Origin: Ohtaekwangia koreensis
GTDB lineage: Bacteria; Bacteroidota; Bacteroidia; Cytophagales; Cyclobacteriaceae
DNA length: 64,000 bases
Direction of reading: 5' to 3'
Assembly: GCF_900167975.1 (NCBI RefSeq)
Contig: NZ_FUZU01000001.1
Location: forward strand, 403,361 to 467,360
Part shown: in pieces, positions 26,680 to 36,074 of the stretch
Layout: each line of letters opens with the position of its first letter
Position numbering within the stretch: position 1 is the first letter of the stretch
The notes under the pieces: generated by a model
The model's database searches: none
Seen by the model: the letters and a program-made list of their open reading frames with translations, nothing else
Told to the model about the DNA's origin: nothing
Made by a program: the position numbers and the translations under genes

Positions 26680-28221
26680 TTAGTTAGCCGGATTAGGCGA
26701 TAATTTTTTGTTTACATCCAGTTCTCCTTGCGGGATCGGCAAGTATTCATTTCCTGCACTCCATAAGTTGAAGTCGGCATCATGCGCTTTTAATGCAGCA
26801 AGCTTATCGGCATCATAAAACCATCCCCAGCGAATGATGTCATTGATGCGTTGGCCTTCAATGGCAAATTCCAATGCACGTTCATGTGCGATCTGGTCAC
26901 GCATCTCATCTTGCGTCATGTTGGGTTTGGTGGTAGCAAGATCCGGAAGATTTGCGCGGTCTCTCACCTGCTGTATATAGGGATAGGCAGCTGCAGTTTG
27001 TTTTAATTCGTTAAGAGCTTCCGCATACATAAGCAGTATATCTGCATATCGTAACACACGATAGTTGATGCCGGAATTTAAATCATACTCATTCACATAA
27101 CCGGCTTTCCCATCGTTGGTATATTTCCTCGGGTATATCTTATCCGATGCATACGGCCATGCATCTCCATATACTTTTGTGGAATTATCATCCGGTTCGT
27201 AAGAAGCGATGGTTGCCAGCAAACGCGGATCACTTTTGCCATCGGTGGTCTGTTCAAGTTTATACTCATTATAGATCCATTGCGTAGGAAGAAAATCCGA
27301 GTATCCGCGACCATCCATAGAATACGTGCATGCCTGGGCAGATGCTTGTTTCCAGTTGGCAGCCGGATCGCCACCCCAGTTCATAACTGTACCACCAACC
27401 TGCGATGGATCAGCAAACTGCACCTCAAATAATGACTCTGAATTGTTTTCATTTCCGTCTGTGAAGTTGTCGCGATAGTCATCCACTAAACTATATAGTC
27501 CTCCATCGATAAGCTCCTTGAATTGATCTGCGGCTTTTTGCCATTCTTTCCTATAGAGATACGATTTACCTAGCATACCCGTTGCAGCACCCTTTGTAGC
27601 GCGTCCGATTTGTCCTGCGTCTGGCCCCGTTACATTCGCATAGGAATCAGGGAGTAAATCTTTTGCCTGCTGAAAGTCACTATATATTTGATTCCATAAT
27701 TCCTCTTCGGTAGCTGTTGTGGGATAATAATCATCCGGTGTTTTAGGAGTTGCCAATACAAGCGGAACAATTTTATAAAAGTTTGCCAGTTTAAAGAATG
27801 CTAAGCCTCTTAAGAAATAGGCTTGCCCTATAATTCTGTTCTTGAGCGCTTCATCCATTTCGATGTCTACTGTATTCTCCAATACCTGGTTTGCTCTCCA
27901 GATCAATCTATAATAATCTGCCCAGATCCATTGTACAGGGCCAGAAGTAGTAGGTATGGTGAAGTTAGAGACTTGAACAAGATCAGGCCACGGGCTATCC
28001 CCTGTAACATCGTCACCTCTTCCATCGCTTAATGCAGGAGTCATGCGTGTATAGGTTCCGTCAATGATCAGCGTTGCATATATAGCATTGCAGCCGGCCA
28101 TTGCCTGGCTTTGCGTCTGCCAGAAATCGGATGTAGTCTGGCGGTTGGGATTTGATATATCCAGTTTATCATCACACGCAATCAGCGCTACGGTTAATAT
28201 CAGGTATATAACTTTTTTCAT
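26680..28221 (-). CDS. susD: SusD/RagB-family nutrient-binding lipoprotein
   Basis: 513 residues. The lipobox is in LTVALIACDDKLDIS. SusD-like TPR helices and the family sequence NPNRQTTSDFWQTQSQAMAG, QAYFLRGLAFFKLANFY, YRVLRYADILLMYAEALNEL and HERALEFAIEGQRINDIIRWG are all present. It forms the surface lid that binds glycan over the SusC barrel. It starts 41 bp after the SusC stop in the same operon. Likely ligand: arabino-oligosaccharides, by neighbourhood. Confidence 0.96.
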   Translation of the reverse strand: MKKVIYLILTVALIACDDKLDISNPNRQTTSDFWQTQSQAMAGCNAIYATLIIDGTYTRMTPALSDGRGDDVTGDSPWPDLVQVSNFTIPTTSGPVQWIWADYYRLIWRANQVLENTVDIEMDEALKNRIIGQAYFLRGLAFFKLANFYKIVPLVLATPKTPDDYYPTTATEEELWNQIYSDFQQAKDLLPDSYANVTGPDAGQIGRATKGAATGMLGKSYLYRKEWQKAADQFKELIDGGLYSLVDDYRDNFTDGNENNSESLFEVQFADPSQVGGTVMNWGGDPAANWKQASAQACTYSMDGRGYSDFLPTQWIYNEYKLEQTTDGKSDPRLLATIASYEPDDNSTKVYGDAWPYASDKIYPRKYTNDGKAGYVNEYDLNSGINYRVLRYADILLMYAEALNELKQTAAAYPYIQQVRDRANLPDLATTKPNMTQDEMRDQIAHERALEFAIEGQRINDIIRWGWFYDADKLAALKAHDADFNLWSAGNEYLPIPQGELDVNKKLSPNPAN

Positions 28222-28261
28222 GTGTTGAAATTTTTAGTGAGTGGACAGATGTTCGCCTGGG

Positions 28262-31200
28262 TTAGAAACCTATTTGAACGCCAACCATAATAGTTCTTGG
28301 CTTTGGATAGGACCCGGCATCAAAACCAGGGTTCCATACACCCGTTGTAAAGTCAGGATTGTATCCTTTATACTTCTGGAACGTATATAAATTCTGACAG
28401 GTGATGTATACTCTGGAATTCGTAAGCCCTTTTACAAGATTGTCTTTTAATTTATATCCCAACGAGAGCGTGTTGATCCGGAGATACGTTCCATCCTGTA
28501 GCCAGTCTTTACGGTTATTATCACCACCGTTATTATTCGGGTCACCTGTTACTAACCGGGGAACATCCGTATTCGTGTTCGTGGGTGTCCAACGATTCAA
28601 CGCATCTTCATGATAGTTCATATAGTCCGTAGTGTGCATCAGCAACCGATACGTCCAGTTGTTGATTACATTCCCGGTGCTTCCGGACATGAAGATTGTC
28701 AGATCAAAATTCTTATAGCCCGCAGAGAAATTGGCGCCATAGTAAAAATTAGGTAAAGCTCTTCCCAGATATACTCTGTCTTCAGCGTTAATCACATTGT
28801 CAGCAGCATCCGGAACGCCATCACCATTGGTGTCGACAGTAAGCTGATCTCTGAACTTTAAATCGCCAGGAGATGTGCCCGCATTTTGAAAGGCATGCCC
28901 GGTGATTTCGTCCTGTGTTTGAAATATACCTTCAACATCGTATCCGAAATGTTGGCCGATAGAACTTCCAACCTGTGTTTTGGATCCAACGCCATATACC
29001 GGTTCATCAAATCCTCCGAGGGAGAGTACTTTATTTTTAAGTGTATATGCATTGGCTGATATATCAAAAGTGAAGTCGCCCGTCTTTTTGTGATATCCAA
29101 CAGTAAATTCAAAACCTGTATTCTGTAAACTTCCGGCATTCACTACCGGGTTTCCATTCGAGCCAGTGGAAGCAGGGATCGGTACACCTACCAATACATC
29201 TTTAGTTTTGTTCCGATAATATTCAACGGTAAAATCAATTTTTCCATTGAAGAATGAAATGTCAAGTCCTGCGTTGCTGGTCACTTTTGATTCCCACTTG
29301 ATGTTCGGATCAACCAGTGCTGTTTGTGTAGAGCCTGTTACTTTTTGGCCGCTATAGTTATAGGATAAATTCGGGTTGATGGTAGCGGCATATAAATAAT
29401 CGCCAATGCTTTGATTGCCGAGTTCACCATAACTTACTCTTGCTTTTAACTCGTAGATGAAGCTGGGCAACTGAAATATTTTTTCGTTGTGCAGTTTCCA
29501 GGCGACCGCTACAGACGGGAAATTCCCATAGCGGTTTGAAGGCGCGAAACGTGATGAACCGTCTCTGCGAATTGTAGCGGTTAATAAATAGCGGTCATCG
29601 TAATTATAGTTTAATCTTCCAAGGAAGGATGATAGCGTATTTCGATAAGAAGCTCCGCTGGCAGATTTATTACTTCCATTGTCAAGCACCGGGTAATACG
29701 GACTCGTTAAACTTTCGGTGTGACCACCTTGTACTACCGTGCTGCCCGATTGGTACATTTGCCCGGCAAGAAAATCTATACCATGGCGTCCGAAATTCTT
29801 TTGATAGGTAATGGTGTTTTCGACAAGACCAGTAGTATACATGCGTGTTGCTTCATCCAGCCTGGGTATAGCTGATTGAAAAAAGAATCCCAGGTCTAAT
29901 ACAGGTTGAAAGAAGAAGTCGCGTGCAAATGTTTTATCGTAGCTCAGGTTTAATTTATAGTTGATGCGGTGACCATTCTTATTAAGCAACTTGGTCTCCG
30001 TATATACATTGGCGAAGATGCGGTCTACATCCGTATAGTTTTTCACAAGACTGTTTAAGCCCGGTATATTTATAACAATGGCGCGTTCAATGTTGGATGA
30101 TGTGCCACCGTATCCACCCTCACGATTAGGATCGTATAGGGGCATGGTAGGAATGGCCATCAGCAAATCGTTGATAAGCGGAGGTCTGTTTCCATTCAGA
30201 AATGCGGCTGAGTTAGTTAAAGCATTTTCATGCGAATGCGTATAGTATAGCGATTCGCCTATTTTGAAAATGCCTTTTTCTGTGGTGGAATTGACGCGTA
30301 TAGCATAACGATCAAAAGAAGGACCATTGCCAACAAATGTTCCCTGGTTATTCAAATAATCGAGTGATAAATTATAGGTAGATGTTTTACTTCCACCGGA
30401 GAAATTCAAATTGTGATCTTGTCGCACGCCAGTTTCCAAACCTACTTTTTGCCAATCGGTATCAATATCATCAATGAACAACGGAGAGGTTGGATCATTT
30501 CCCGGTGCCATCGTTCCGCCTCCGTTCAATTGTGATTCATTGTTCAACATCTGGTATTGAACACGGTTAGTGACGGGCATGTGCTGCCATACTTTATCTA
30601 TACCATAGTATGCATTATACTCCACGCGTAACGGCTGATCTTTTTTACCTTGCTTGGTAGTGATGATCACCACACCATTTGCCGCTCTTGATCCATATAC
30701 CGCACCAGCCGATGCATCTTTTAATACCTGTATAGATTCAACATCGTTGGGATTGAAATCGCGAGGTGTTGTACCAATGGGTACACCATCGATAACATAG
30801 AGTGGCTCTGCATCTCCGAAAGTTCCGATTCCGCGAATGCGGACACTTGGAAAGGCTCCGGGTTGACCATCACTCGTTACAGCAACACCGGCTGCCCGGC
30901 CTTGAAGTAACTGTGCTATATCATTCGTTGCATATTTTCTGATCTCGTTGGAACTCACAATGGCAACTGCACCCGTCAGGTCAGATCTCTTCTGTGAGCC
31001 ATAACCGATCACAACAATTTCATCTAACGCAGTGATGTCCGCTTTGAGCGATATATTTAAAGTCGATTGTGTTCCAACAGTAGCCTCTAAAGTCTGGTAG
31101 CCGATAAAGCTATATACCAGTATAGCGTCATCATTGGGTATATCTATTGTATACGCGCCATCGGCATCTGTAACGGTACCGACCGTTGTTCCTTTCACAA

Positions 31201-31672
31201 CTATATTTACACCGGGCATAGGCGATTGATCATCGGAGGAAGTCACTTGTCCGGTAACGGTACGTTGTGTTACTTCTTCAACCGGAGGAGTCGCCTCTTT
31301 CGATTCTTCAACACGCGTTACATGTATATTATCATTGATGCGCCTGAAGCGCAGATCTGTTTTGCCGGCAATTTCTCCGAGTAAAGTTGCCAGATCTTTT
31401 TTGTCTGCTGTAACCGAGAGACTGTCGGTTGCTTTCAGATTTATATTGTTGTAGGCGAAATGCAGACCGGTTGCCTTTTCAATTTCATGAAATACATCTT
31501 TGATAGGGCGATTCTGCACATGCACGGTAACGTAAATGTTTTTCATGCTTTTACGCTGTGCCAGGGTGCCGTTATAGGATAATAAAACGGTCATCGTTGT
31601 GCACTGTAGAATAAGACCATAAAATGCGTACTTGGTCATGGTCAGTACTTTTTTAAGTAATGATGGTATCAT
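28262..31672 (-). CDS. susC: SusC/RagA-family TonB-dependent transporter with STN signalling domain
   Basis: 1136 residues. The N-terminal signal region is followed by a secretin/TonB short N-terminal (STN) domain (about 45-115, VTVHVQNRPIKDVFHEIEKA). A carboxypeptidase-regulatory-like domain follows (GQVTSSDDQSPMPGVNIVVK). The TonB box/plug starts at DEIVVIGYGSQKR, and the SusC signature LLQGRAAGVAV ... IRGIGTFGDAEPLYVIDG leads into the barrel, which ends VGVQIGF. The STN domain allows it to signal to the FecR anti-sigma factor encoded just upstream. It imports oligosaccharides across the outer membrane using TonB energy. Confidence 0.96.
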   Translation of the reverse strand: MIPSLLKKVLTMTKYAFYGLILQCTTMTVLLSYNGTLAQRKSMKNIYVTVHVQNRPIKDVFHEIEKATGLHFAYNNINLKATDSLSVTADKKDLATLLGEIAGKTDLRFRRINDNIHVTRVEESKEATPPVEEVTQRTVTGQVTSSDDQSPMPGVNIVVKGTTVGTVTDADGAYTIDIPNDDAILVYSFIGYQTLEATVGTQSTLNISLKADITALDEIVVIGYGSQKRSDLTGAVAIVSSNEIRKYATNDIAQLLQGRAAGVAVTSDGQPGAFPSVRIRGIGTFGDAEPLYVIDGVPIGTTPRDFNPNDVESIQVLKDASAGAVYGSRAANGVVIITTKQGKKDQPLRVEYNAYYGIDKVWQHMPVTNRVQYQMLNNESQLNGGGTMAPGNDPTSPLFIDDIDTDWQKVGLETGVRQDHNLNFSGGSKTSTYNLSLDYLNNQGTFVGNGPSFDRYAIRVNSTTEKGIFKIGESLYYTHSHENALTNSAAFLNGNRPPLINDLLMAIPTMPLYDPNREGGYGGTSSNIERAIVINIPGLNSLVKNYTDVDRIFANVYTETKLLNKNGHRINYKLNLSYDKTFARDFFFQPVLDLGFFFQSAIPRLDEATRMYTTGLVENTITYQKNFGRHGIDFLAGQMYQSGSTVVQGGHTESLTSPYYPVLDNGSNKSASGASYRNTLSSFLGRLNYNYDDRYLLTATIRRDGSSRFAPSNRYGNFPSVAVAWKLHNEKIFQLPSFIYELKARVSYGELGNQSIGDYLYAATINPNLSYNYSGQKVTGSTQTALVDPNIKWESKVTSNAGLDISFFNGKIDFTVEYYRNKTKDVLVGVPIPASTGSNGNPVVNAGSLQNTGFEFTVGYHKKTGDFTFDISANAYTLKNKVLSLGGFDEPVYGVGSKTQVGSSIGQHFGYDVEGIFQTQDEITGHAFQNAGTSPGDLKFRDQLTVDTNGDGVPDAADNVINAEDRVYLGRALPNFYYGANFSAGYKNFDLTIFMSGSTGNVINNWTYRLLMHTTDYMNYHEDALNRWTPTNTNTDVPRLVTGDPNNNGGDNNRKDWLQDGTYLRINTLSLGYKLKDNLVKGLTNSRVYITCQNLYTFQKYKGYNPDFTTGVWNPGFDAGSYPKPRTIMVGVQIGF

Positions 31673-31750
31673 ACCTTTGATATGTTTGTGTTATACAAAT
31701 GTTTGCGGCATCTCCCTGCGACCTGCGAAATCCCGGGGGAGTTGCATTCT

Positions 31751-31777
31751 GAAGAGCTGGATCATATCCGGCTCTTC
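31751..31777. other. Hairpin in the fecR-susC intergenic region
   Basis: The arms GAAGAGCTGGAT and ATCCGGCTCTTC flank the loop CAT. The T-rich run lies on the plus-strand side, so it does not look like a standard terminator for the minus-strand operon. It could separate regulatory (sigma/FecR) from structural (susC) transcript levels. Confidence 0.5.
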
Positions 31778-31814
31778 TATTTTTATTTTATGACGAGTCG
31801 TTCGTATGCATCAT

Positions 31815-32849
31815 TTACAGGTTTGGTTTAGATATATATACAGTCTTGCCCTCTACACGAAATGAAAAATGCGAAGAGTAGGAGATGCCCCTTAGCACTG
31901 TGATGAGTGCTTCTTTATCGAACTGGCCCGTGTACAAGCCTTTTACCTTGAATCCTTTTTCAACTATAAATTCAACGCCATACCACCGCGACAGATATGC
32001 TGCGACTTCATTGAAATTGGCGTGATCAAATGCTATAATGCCGTTGCGCCATGCTAATAGAAGAGCAGGATCGAACGTGGACTTCTGCAGTACTTTTTTC
32101 TCCTCGTTATAGCGTGTCATATCCTTGGGTAATAACAATTGAGAATTCCCTTCCATGGTCATCACTTTTACTTTGCCGGAGAGTACAGCTACGTGGTTGT
32201 TCTTTTCGTTTTCGTAGGAGCTAATGTCAAAAGCAGTTCCGAGTACGCGCGTGGAAAAATTTCGTGTATGTACTATAAAAGGAGCGCGTGCATTTTTAGT
32301 GACTTCGAAAAAGGCTTGTCCTGTAAGATATACTTCGCGTAACGTATCGGAGAAATGAGCAGGGTATTTGAGTTCACTTACCGAGTTCAGTGTAACCACC
32401 GAGCCATCCGGAAGCGTAATGGTTTTCTTTACTCCTCCGGGAGCCGATTCCAGGTGATACTCTATAGCTTTTGCAACCGGAATGTTATTCTCTTTTTTAT
32501 TCAGTATAAAATATCCTACGAGGGCAATACTCGAAAAAATTATAACGGAAGCTGCTGCAAGCAACCATGAATGCGAATTGCCAGATGTATAGTTCTCTTT
32601 TTGCCTGGCATTTTCCTGTAAAAGATTTTCCAGGACTTTATAGTATGCAGCATCGTCCATGCGATGCGTCTCTTTCATCTCAAAAGAAAGTAACAGGTCA
32701 CGCGCGGCACCGAGCATTTCCACTTTATCCGGATGTTGATTTAGCCAATGTTGCCAATATGCCGATGACTCTTTCGTGGGAGAGAGGACCCACTGCACAA
32801 AGTATTCATGCTTTAAAAAGTCGGTTTCGGTACGGGGGTTGAATGTCAT
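31815..32849 (-). CDS. FecR-family anti-sigma factor
   Basis: 344 residues. The cytoplasmic N-terminal segment (YFVQWVLSPTKESSAYWQHW) would bind the sigma factor. A transmembrane helix lies near 98-115 (LLAAASVIIFSSIALVGYFIL). The periplasmic FecR domain has TLPDGSVVTLNSVSELKYP and YLTGQAFFEVTKNARAPF. The C-terminal DUF4974/STN-like part (LITVLRGISYSSHFSF) contacts the SusC N-terminal domain. It sits between the ECF sigma gene and susC, the usual order for this trans-envelope switch. Confidence 0.95.
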   Translation of the reverse strand: MTFNPRTETDFLKHEYFVQWVLSPTKESSAYWQHWLNQHPDKVEMLGAARDLLLSFEMKETHRMDDAAYYKVLENLLQENARQKENYTSGNSHSWLLAAASVIIFSSIALVGYFILNKKENNIPVAKAIEYHLESAPGGVKKTITLPDGSVVTLNSVSELKYPAHFSDTLREVYLTGQAFFEVTKNARAPFIVHTRNFSTRVLGTAFDISSYENEKNNHVAVLSGKVKVMTMEGNSQLLLPKDMTRYNEEKKVLQKSTFDPALLLAWRNGIIAFDHANFNEVAAYLSRWYGVEFIVEKGFKVKGLYTGQFDKEALITVLRGISYSSHFSFRVEGKTVYISKPNL

Positions 32850-33110
32850 TATAGCGGTATATTATAAAGTCTCTGACGATGTTCTTTATATACAAGAGAC
32901 ACTCCGCGGCCAAACGACTACATCGTTTGCAATGTTTTTTAAAAAAAGATGAAAATATTGTTTCCGGAGCTTGGAATAGGCCGATGGGGCAGGAGTTTGA
33001 TCGAAAATAGAAACTGAATTAATATAGCTATATACCAACCTGACCGTACGCCTGAAAAACGGTTTTAAGGATATACTATACCCTGTAAGAATTAGATATA
33101 GTATTGATGC

Positions 33111-33779
33111 TTAGGAGAAAAATGAAAGAAAGCTGATGAATATAGTCAATTCTTTCTTCCAGGTTGAGAGAAGCTGTGACAGTGAATCCAGTGCCCGGTA
33201 TACCATGGTGCGCGCCGATTTACTTGTAGACAATTTCATGGTCTTGGCAATCTCCGCATAGTTAAGATCTTCAAAATAATGCAACACCAATGCTTCGCGT
33301 TGTCGCGCGGGAAGCTTGTTGCAGAAATGAAGTACAATCTTTTTCTGATCGTTATTCAAATTCGGATTAACAGAAAGGTAATCGGCATTGATTGAAATCT
33401 GGAAGCTCTCGTCCTCCATATCTTCCGGTATAATAAACTTGCTGTTGTGTTTGAGTTGTCGCACCAGCGATCTTCTGAATGCAGCATACAGATAGAACTT
33501 CACCGAAGTGGCCACGCTCAGCTTTGAACGCGTTCTGATTAATGTTAAGAAAACATCTTGAATCGTGTCAGCGATGAGCTCTTTATCAGGTGTGAATTGT
33601 CGCCCATAATTAAAAAGCTTATTGGCGTATTGATGATATAATGAAGCGAGCGCTTTGTCGTCACCTTGCAGAAAGTCAATCCAAACCTGGCTTTCTAAAG
33701 GCGCTGTTTCAGGCTGAACGACCGGATTGGAATCCGTTTCGCGAAACGTTTTTTGAACATGTAAACTTTGCTCAGCCAT
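33111..33779 (-). CDS. ECF RNA polymerase sigma-70 factor
   Basis: 222 residues. Region 2 is seen in LASLYHQYANKLFNYGRQ and IADTIQDVFLTLIRTRSKL. Region 4 is seen in LPARQREALVLHYFEDLNYAEIAKTMKLS with a following HTH. The extended N-terminus (about 40 residues) is longer than in most Bacteroidota ECF factors, and the C-terminus ends in a hydrophobic LTIFISFLSFF. It is expected to be held by the FecR protein and to activate the susC operon when the glycan is bound. Confidence 0.93.
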   Translation of the reverse strand: MAEQSLHVQKTFRETDSNPVVQPETAPLESQVWIDFLQGDDKALASLYHQYANKLFNYGRQFTPDKELIADTIQDVFLTLIRTRSKLSVATSVKFYLYAAFRRSLVRQLKHNSKFIIPEDMEDESFQISINADYLSVNPNLNNDQKKIVLHFCNKLPARQREALVLHYFEDLNYAEIAKTMKLSTSKSARTMVYRALDSLSQLLSTWKKELTIFISFLSFFS

Positions 33780-34092
33780 AGGTTGGTTTAGGTAAAGTGT
33801 TGATGAAACACTTATAACTACTTACATAATTAGCATAGATTTCAAACGTTTGCAAGGAAAGAGAATAAAATATTTATCAGGCTTTAAATCTTGTTAAATA
33901 ACAAGGTTTGGATCATTGAAAGATCTTGCGACTGCAGAATGAATACACCCATTCAGGACTAATGAATTTGGTCTCTGTGATAACTGACATCATAAAAACT
34001 TTGAGTGCACTTGAATCACACGAAGTCATAGTATTAACTATAGCAACTGCTATATACTATATGTGTCTTCTCGAAAGTGAAATGCTGAAAGA
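33780..34092. other. Intergenic region upstream of the ECF sigma gene
   Basis: No gene is supported. The only structure noticed is a hairpin AAATCTTGTT / AACAAGGTTT at 33885-33908 with loop AAAT. The region should hold the promoter of the sigma-factor gene. Confidence 0.5.
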
Positions 34093-34755
34093 CTACTTCT
34101 TCTTATTCTTCTTTAACGAATTAAAGAACTTCACCCAGTTGAATGGATTCAGGAAGGGATTTGTAACGGGTTGAAATTTAGAGCTTGTAGAGCTGGCCCA
34201 CTGGTTAAGATAGTAGCGCTGGTTTTGATAACCATCCATCGGAGTAGTTTTCACCATGAGTGCAAGCAACTCCTGGTTCATATTTTTTTGATCGATACGA
34301 TCTTCTCCCAACGGCATGTTTAACGCAAGTACGGCTTGCTTGAATACTTCTTCAGTCGGGAATGGCATGATGACAACTTCAGGAAGCATGGTAGTATCCT
34401 GGAGTAACGTTATGATGATCGTCTGATATTCTGGTGAGTCATCAGGCACTATAAAAGTCTGATGTTGATAGCCGACAGAACTGATTAAAATTTCATCGCC
34501 CGTTAATACCGGCATGGAGAAAAAGCCAACGTTGTTGGTTGTGGTTCCGCGGCCCGCTTTCGGAACGTATACGTGAACACCACCAACAGGTCTGCCATGT
34601 ACAGTGTCTTCTTCAATAACAACACCAGAGAGCTGTATAACTCTCTTTTTTTGCTGAGCCTGTGTCGTCACTTGTGCTATACAAATGATGGCAAGCAGCA
34701 ATGTTCCAACGATGATGGATTTTGTAAAATACTGTTTCACGGTACGCGTCCTCAC
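34093..34755 (-). CDS. Exported carboxypeptidase-regulatory-like domain protein
   Basis: 220 residues with a signal peptide (TKSIIVGTLLLAIICIAQVTTQA). A CarboxypepD_reg-like beta-sandwich (about 40-125) has LSGVVIEEDTVHGRPVGGVH, GRGTTTNNVGFFSMPVLTGD and ISSVGYQHQTF, the fold that precedes TonB-dependent barrels. No barrel follows. The C-terminal 90 residues end in a basic run KFFNSLKKNKKK. Many Bacteroidota encode such stand-alone proteins of unknown role, possibly linked to envelope or gliding complexes. Confidence 0.8.
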   Translation of the reverse strand: MRTRTVKQYFTKSIIVGTLLLAIICIAQVTTQAQQKKRVIQLSGVVIEEDTVHGRPVGGVHVYVPKAGRGTTTNNVGFFSMPVLTGDEILISSVGYQHQTFIVPDDSPEYQTIIITLLQDTTMLPEVVIMPFPTEEVFKQAVLALNMPLGEDRIDQKNMNQELLALMVKTTPMDGYQNQRYYLNQWASSTSSKFQPVTNPFLNPFNWVKFFNSLKKNKKK

Positions 34756-34827
34756 TTCTCAAATATAGGGATAAGCCTTACAACTGCCTAATTTCCCATA
34801 CCTTTGGCAGTAAAGCAAGGATGTACC

Positions 34828-35244
34828 ATGCGCCTGAAAAGTTTTAATCTTACCCTTGGATCGCAAATTTTCAAAGCTTGCGCTGATGAATCGCGGCTGC
34901 GGATTCTTCACCTCATTTTTATGAATGGCGAAATGTGCATAACCGATCTCGAAAAAATCCTGGATTTTACGCAAGCCAAAACTTCCCGTCACCTTATTTA
35001 TCTGAAAAATGCAGGTATACTAAGTTACAGACGGTATAATCACTGGGTGTTCTACCAGATCAAGGATGAGGTAGGCGATATTATTAAACAGATTTTTCAG
35101 TTTCTTCGGAAGGATTCGCAATTGCAGCACGATCAGCACATTTATCAAACTTTATTTACAAATCGTGAGTTAGCAGTTAATAACCGTCAGATTCAGGAAT
35201 GGCGTGGAGGACGGGTTGACAAGGAAAGATTAAAAAGTGATTAG
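34828..35244 (+). CDS. ArsR-family winged-helix transcriptional regulator
   Basis: 138 residues from the ATG at 34828 (MRLKSFNLTLGSQIFKA); the TTG at 34804 is a weaker alternative. The winged helix includes KACADESRLRILHLIF, GEMCITDLEKILDFTQAKTS and the recognition helix region RHLIYLKNAGILSYRR. There is no CxC metal-binding pair in the alpha-3 helix (it reads ICITDLEK-like with one Cys), so the effector may not be a metal. It is divergent from the 34093-34755 gene and followed 54 bp later by a HAD phosphatase. Confidence 0.88.
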   Translation: MRLKSFNLTLGSQIFKACADESRLRILHLIFMNGEMCITDLEKILDFTQAKTSRHLIYLKNAGILSYRRYNHWVFYQIKDEVGDIIKQIFQFLRKDSQLQHDQHIYQTLFTNRELAVNNRQIQEWRGGRVDKERLKSD

Positions 35245-35298
35245 CACTTGAACCGCAGAACGTGAAGTAATTTTTTTGAATTGAGATTTTAAATAAAC

Positions 35299-36015
35299 AT
35301 GCAATCGGATTTTTCATCAACAAAAGAGTATACCTGTATCTTTTTCGACCTTGATCACACATTGTGGGATTATGAAACCAATTCCCGCGAAACACTGCAT
35401 GAACTATACATTCAATATGATCTGAAAAATAAAGGCGTTCCGTCATTGGAAAGTTTTCAAAATAGGTTCAAAGAAGTAAATCTGGCATTGTGGGATCTAT
35501 ACGACACCGGCAAAATTACAAGTGAGGTTATACGAAAGGAGCGCTTCAAGCAGATTCTCGAGCCGTTTAATGCGTATGAAGAAAAACTGAGTGAAGATAT
35601 TTCCGCAGACTATTTGATGACGTGCCCCCGAAAAGGACATCTTATGCCGTATGCGATTGAAGTGCTTGAGTACCTGTACGAAAAATATAATCTCTCTGTG
35701 ATTACAAACGGCTTTGAGGAAATTCAGCACACGAAACTCACTTCCGGAAACATGCATAAATATTTTGATCACATCGTTACCTCACAAAAGGCAGGGCATA
35801 AAAAACCTTCACGCGAAATCTTTGAGTATGCTCTGAAGAGCCATTCCATAACATGTAATCAGGCTGTAATGATCGGTGACAACCTCGTCACGGATATAGG
35901 AGGCTCGAGAAATGCTGCCATCGATAACGTTTTTTTCAACCCTGAAAAGAGTGCACACGAAAGTATTGTAACCTATGAGATTGCATGTCTTTCTGAACTA
36001 CGGCAGATTCTTTGA
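35299..36015 (+). CDS. HAD-superfamily hydrolase, YjjG-type (pyrimidine nucleotidase-like)
   Basis: 238 residues. Motif I FFDLDHTLWDYETNS gives the nucleophile and acid/base Asp. Motif II is VITNGF, the motif III Lys is in KAGHKKPSREIFEYAL and motif IV is MIGDNLVTDIGGSRN. The LWDYETNS variant and cap helices are typical of the YjjG/TIGR02254 group, which dephosphorylates nucleotides including non-canonical pyrimidine monophosphates. A house-cleaning role is likely. Confidence 0.9.
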   Translation: MQSDFSSTKEYTCIFFDLDHTLWDYETNSRETLHELYIQYDLKNKGVPSLESFQNRFKEVNLALWDLYDTGKITSEVIRKERFKQILEPFNAYEEKLSEDISADYLMTCPRKGHLMPYAIEVLEYLYEKYNLSVITNGFEEIQHTKLTSGNMHKYFDHIVTSQKAGHKKPSREIFEYALKSHSITCNQAVMIGDNLVTDIGGSRNAAIDNVFFNPEKSAHESIVTYEIACLSELRQIL

Positions 36016-36074
36016 ATTCAATTACATTTGCCGCAGAATAACAAAATACATTAACCTATAACTGACAATAATTT

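Noticed and set aside
31751..31777. Terminator separating fecR and susC
   Set aside because: The T-rich stretch is on the plus-strand side, so it is not a standard terminator for these minus-strand genes; kept only as a hairpin.
33926..34174. 82-residue plus-strand reading frame
   Set aside because: It overlaps the 3' end of the carboxypeptidase-regulatory-like gene on the other strand, and its composition is not protein-like.
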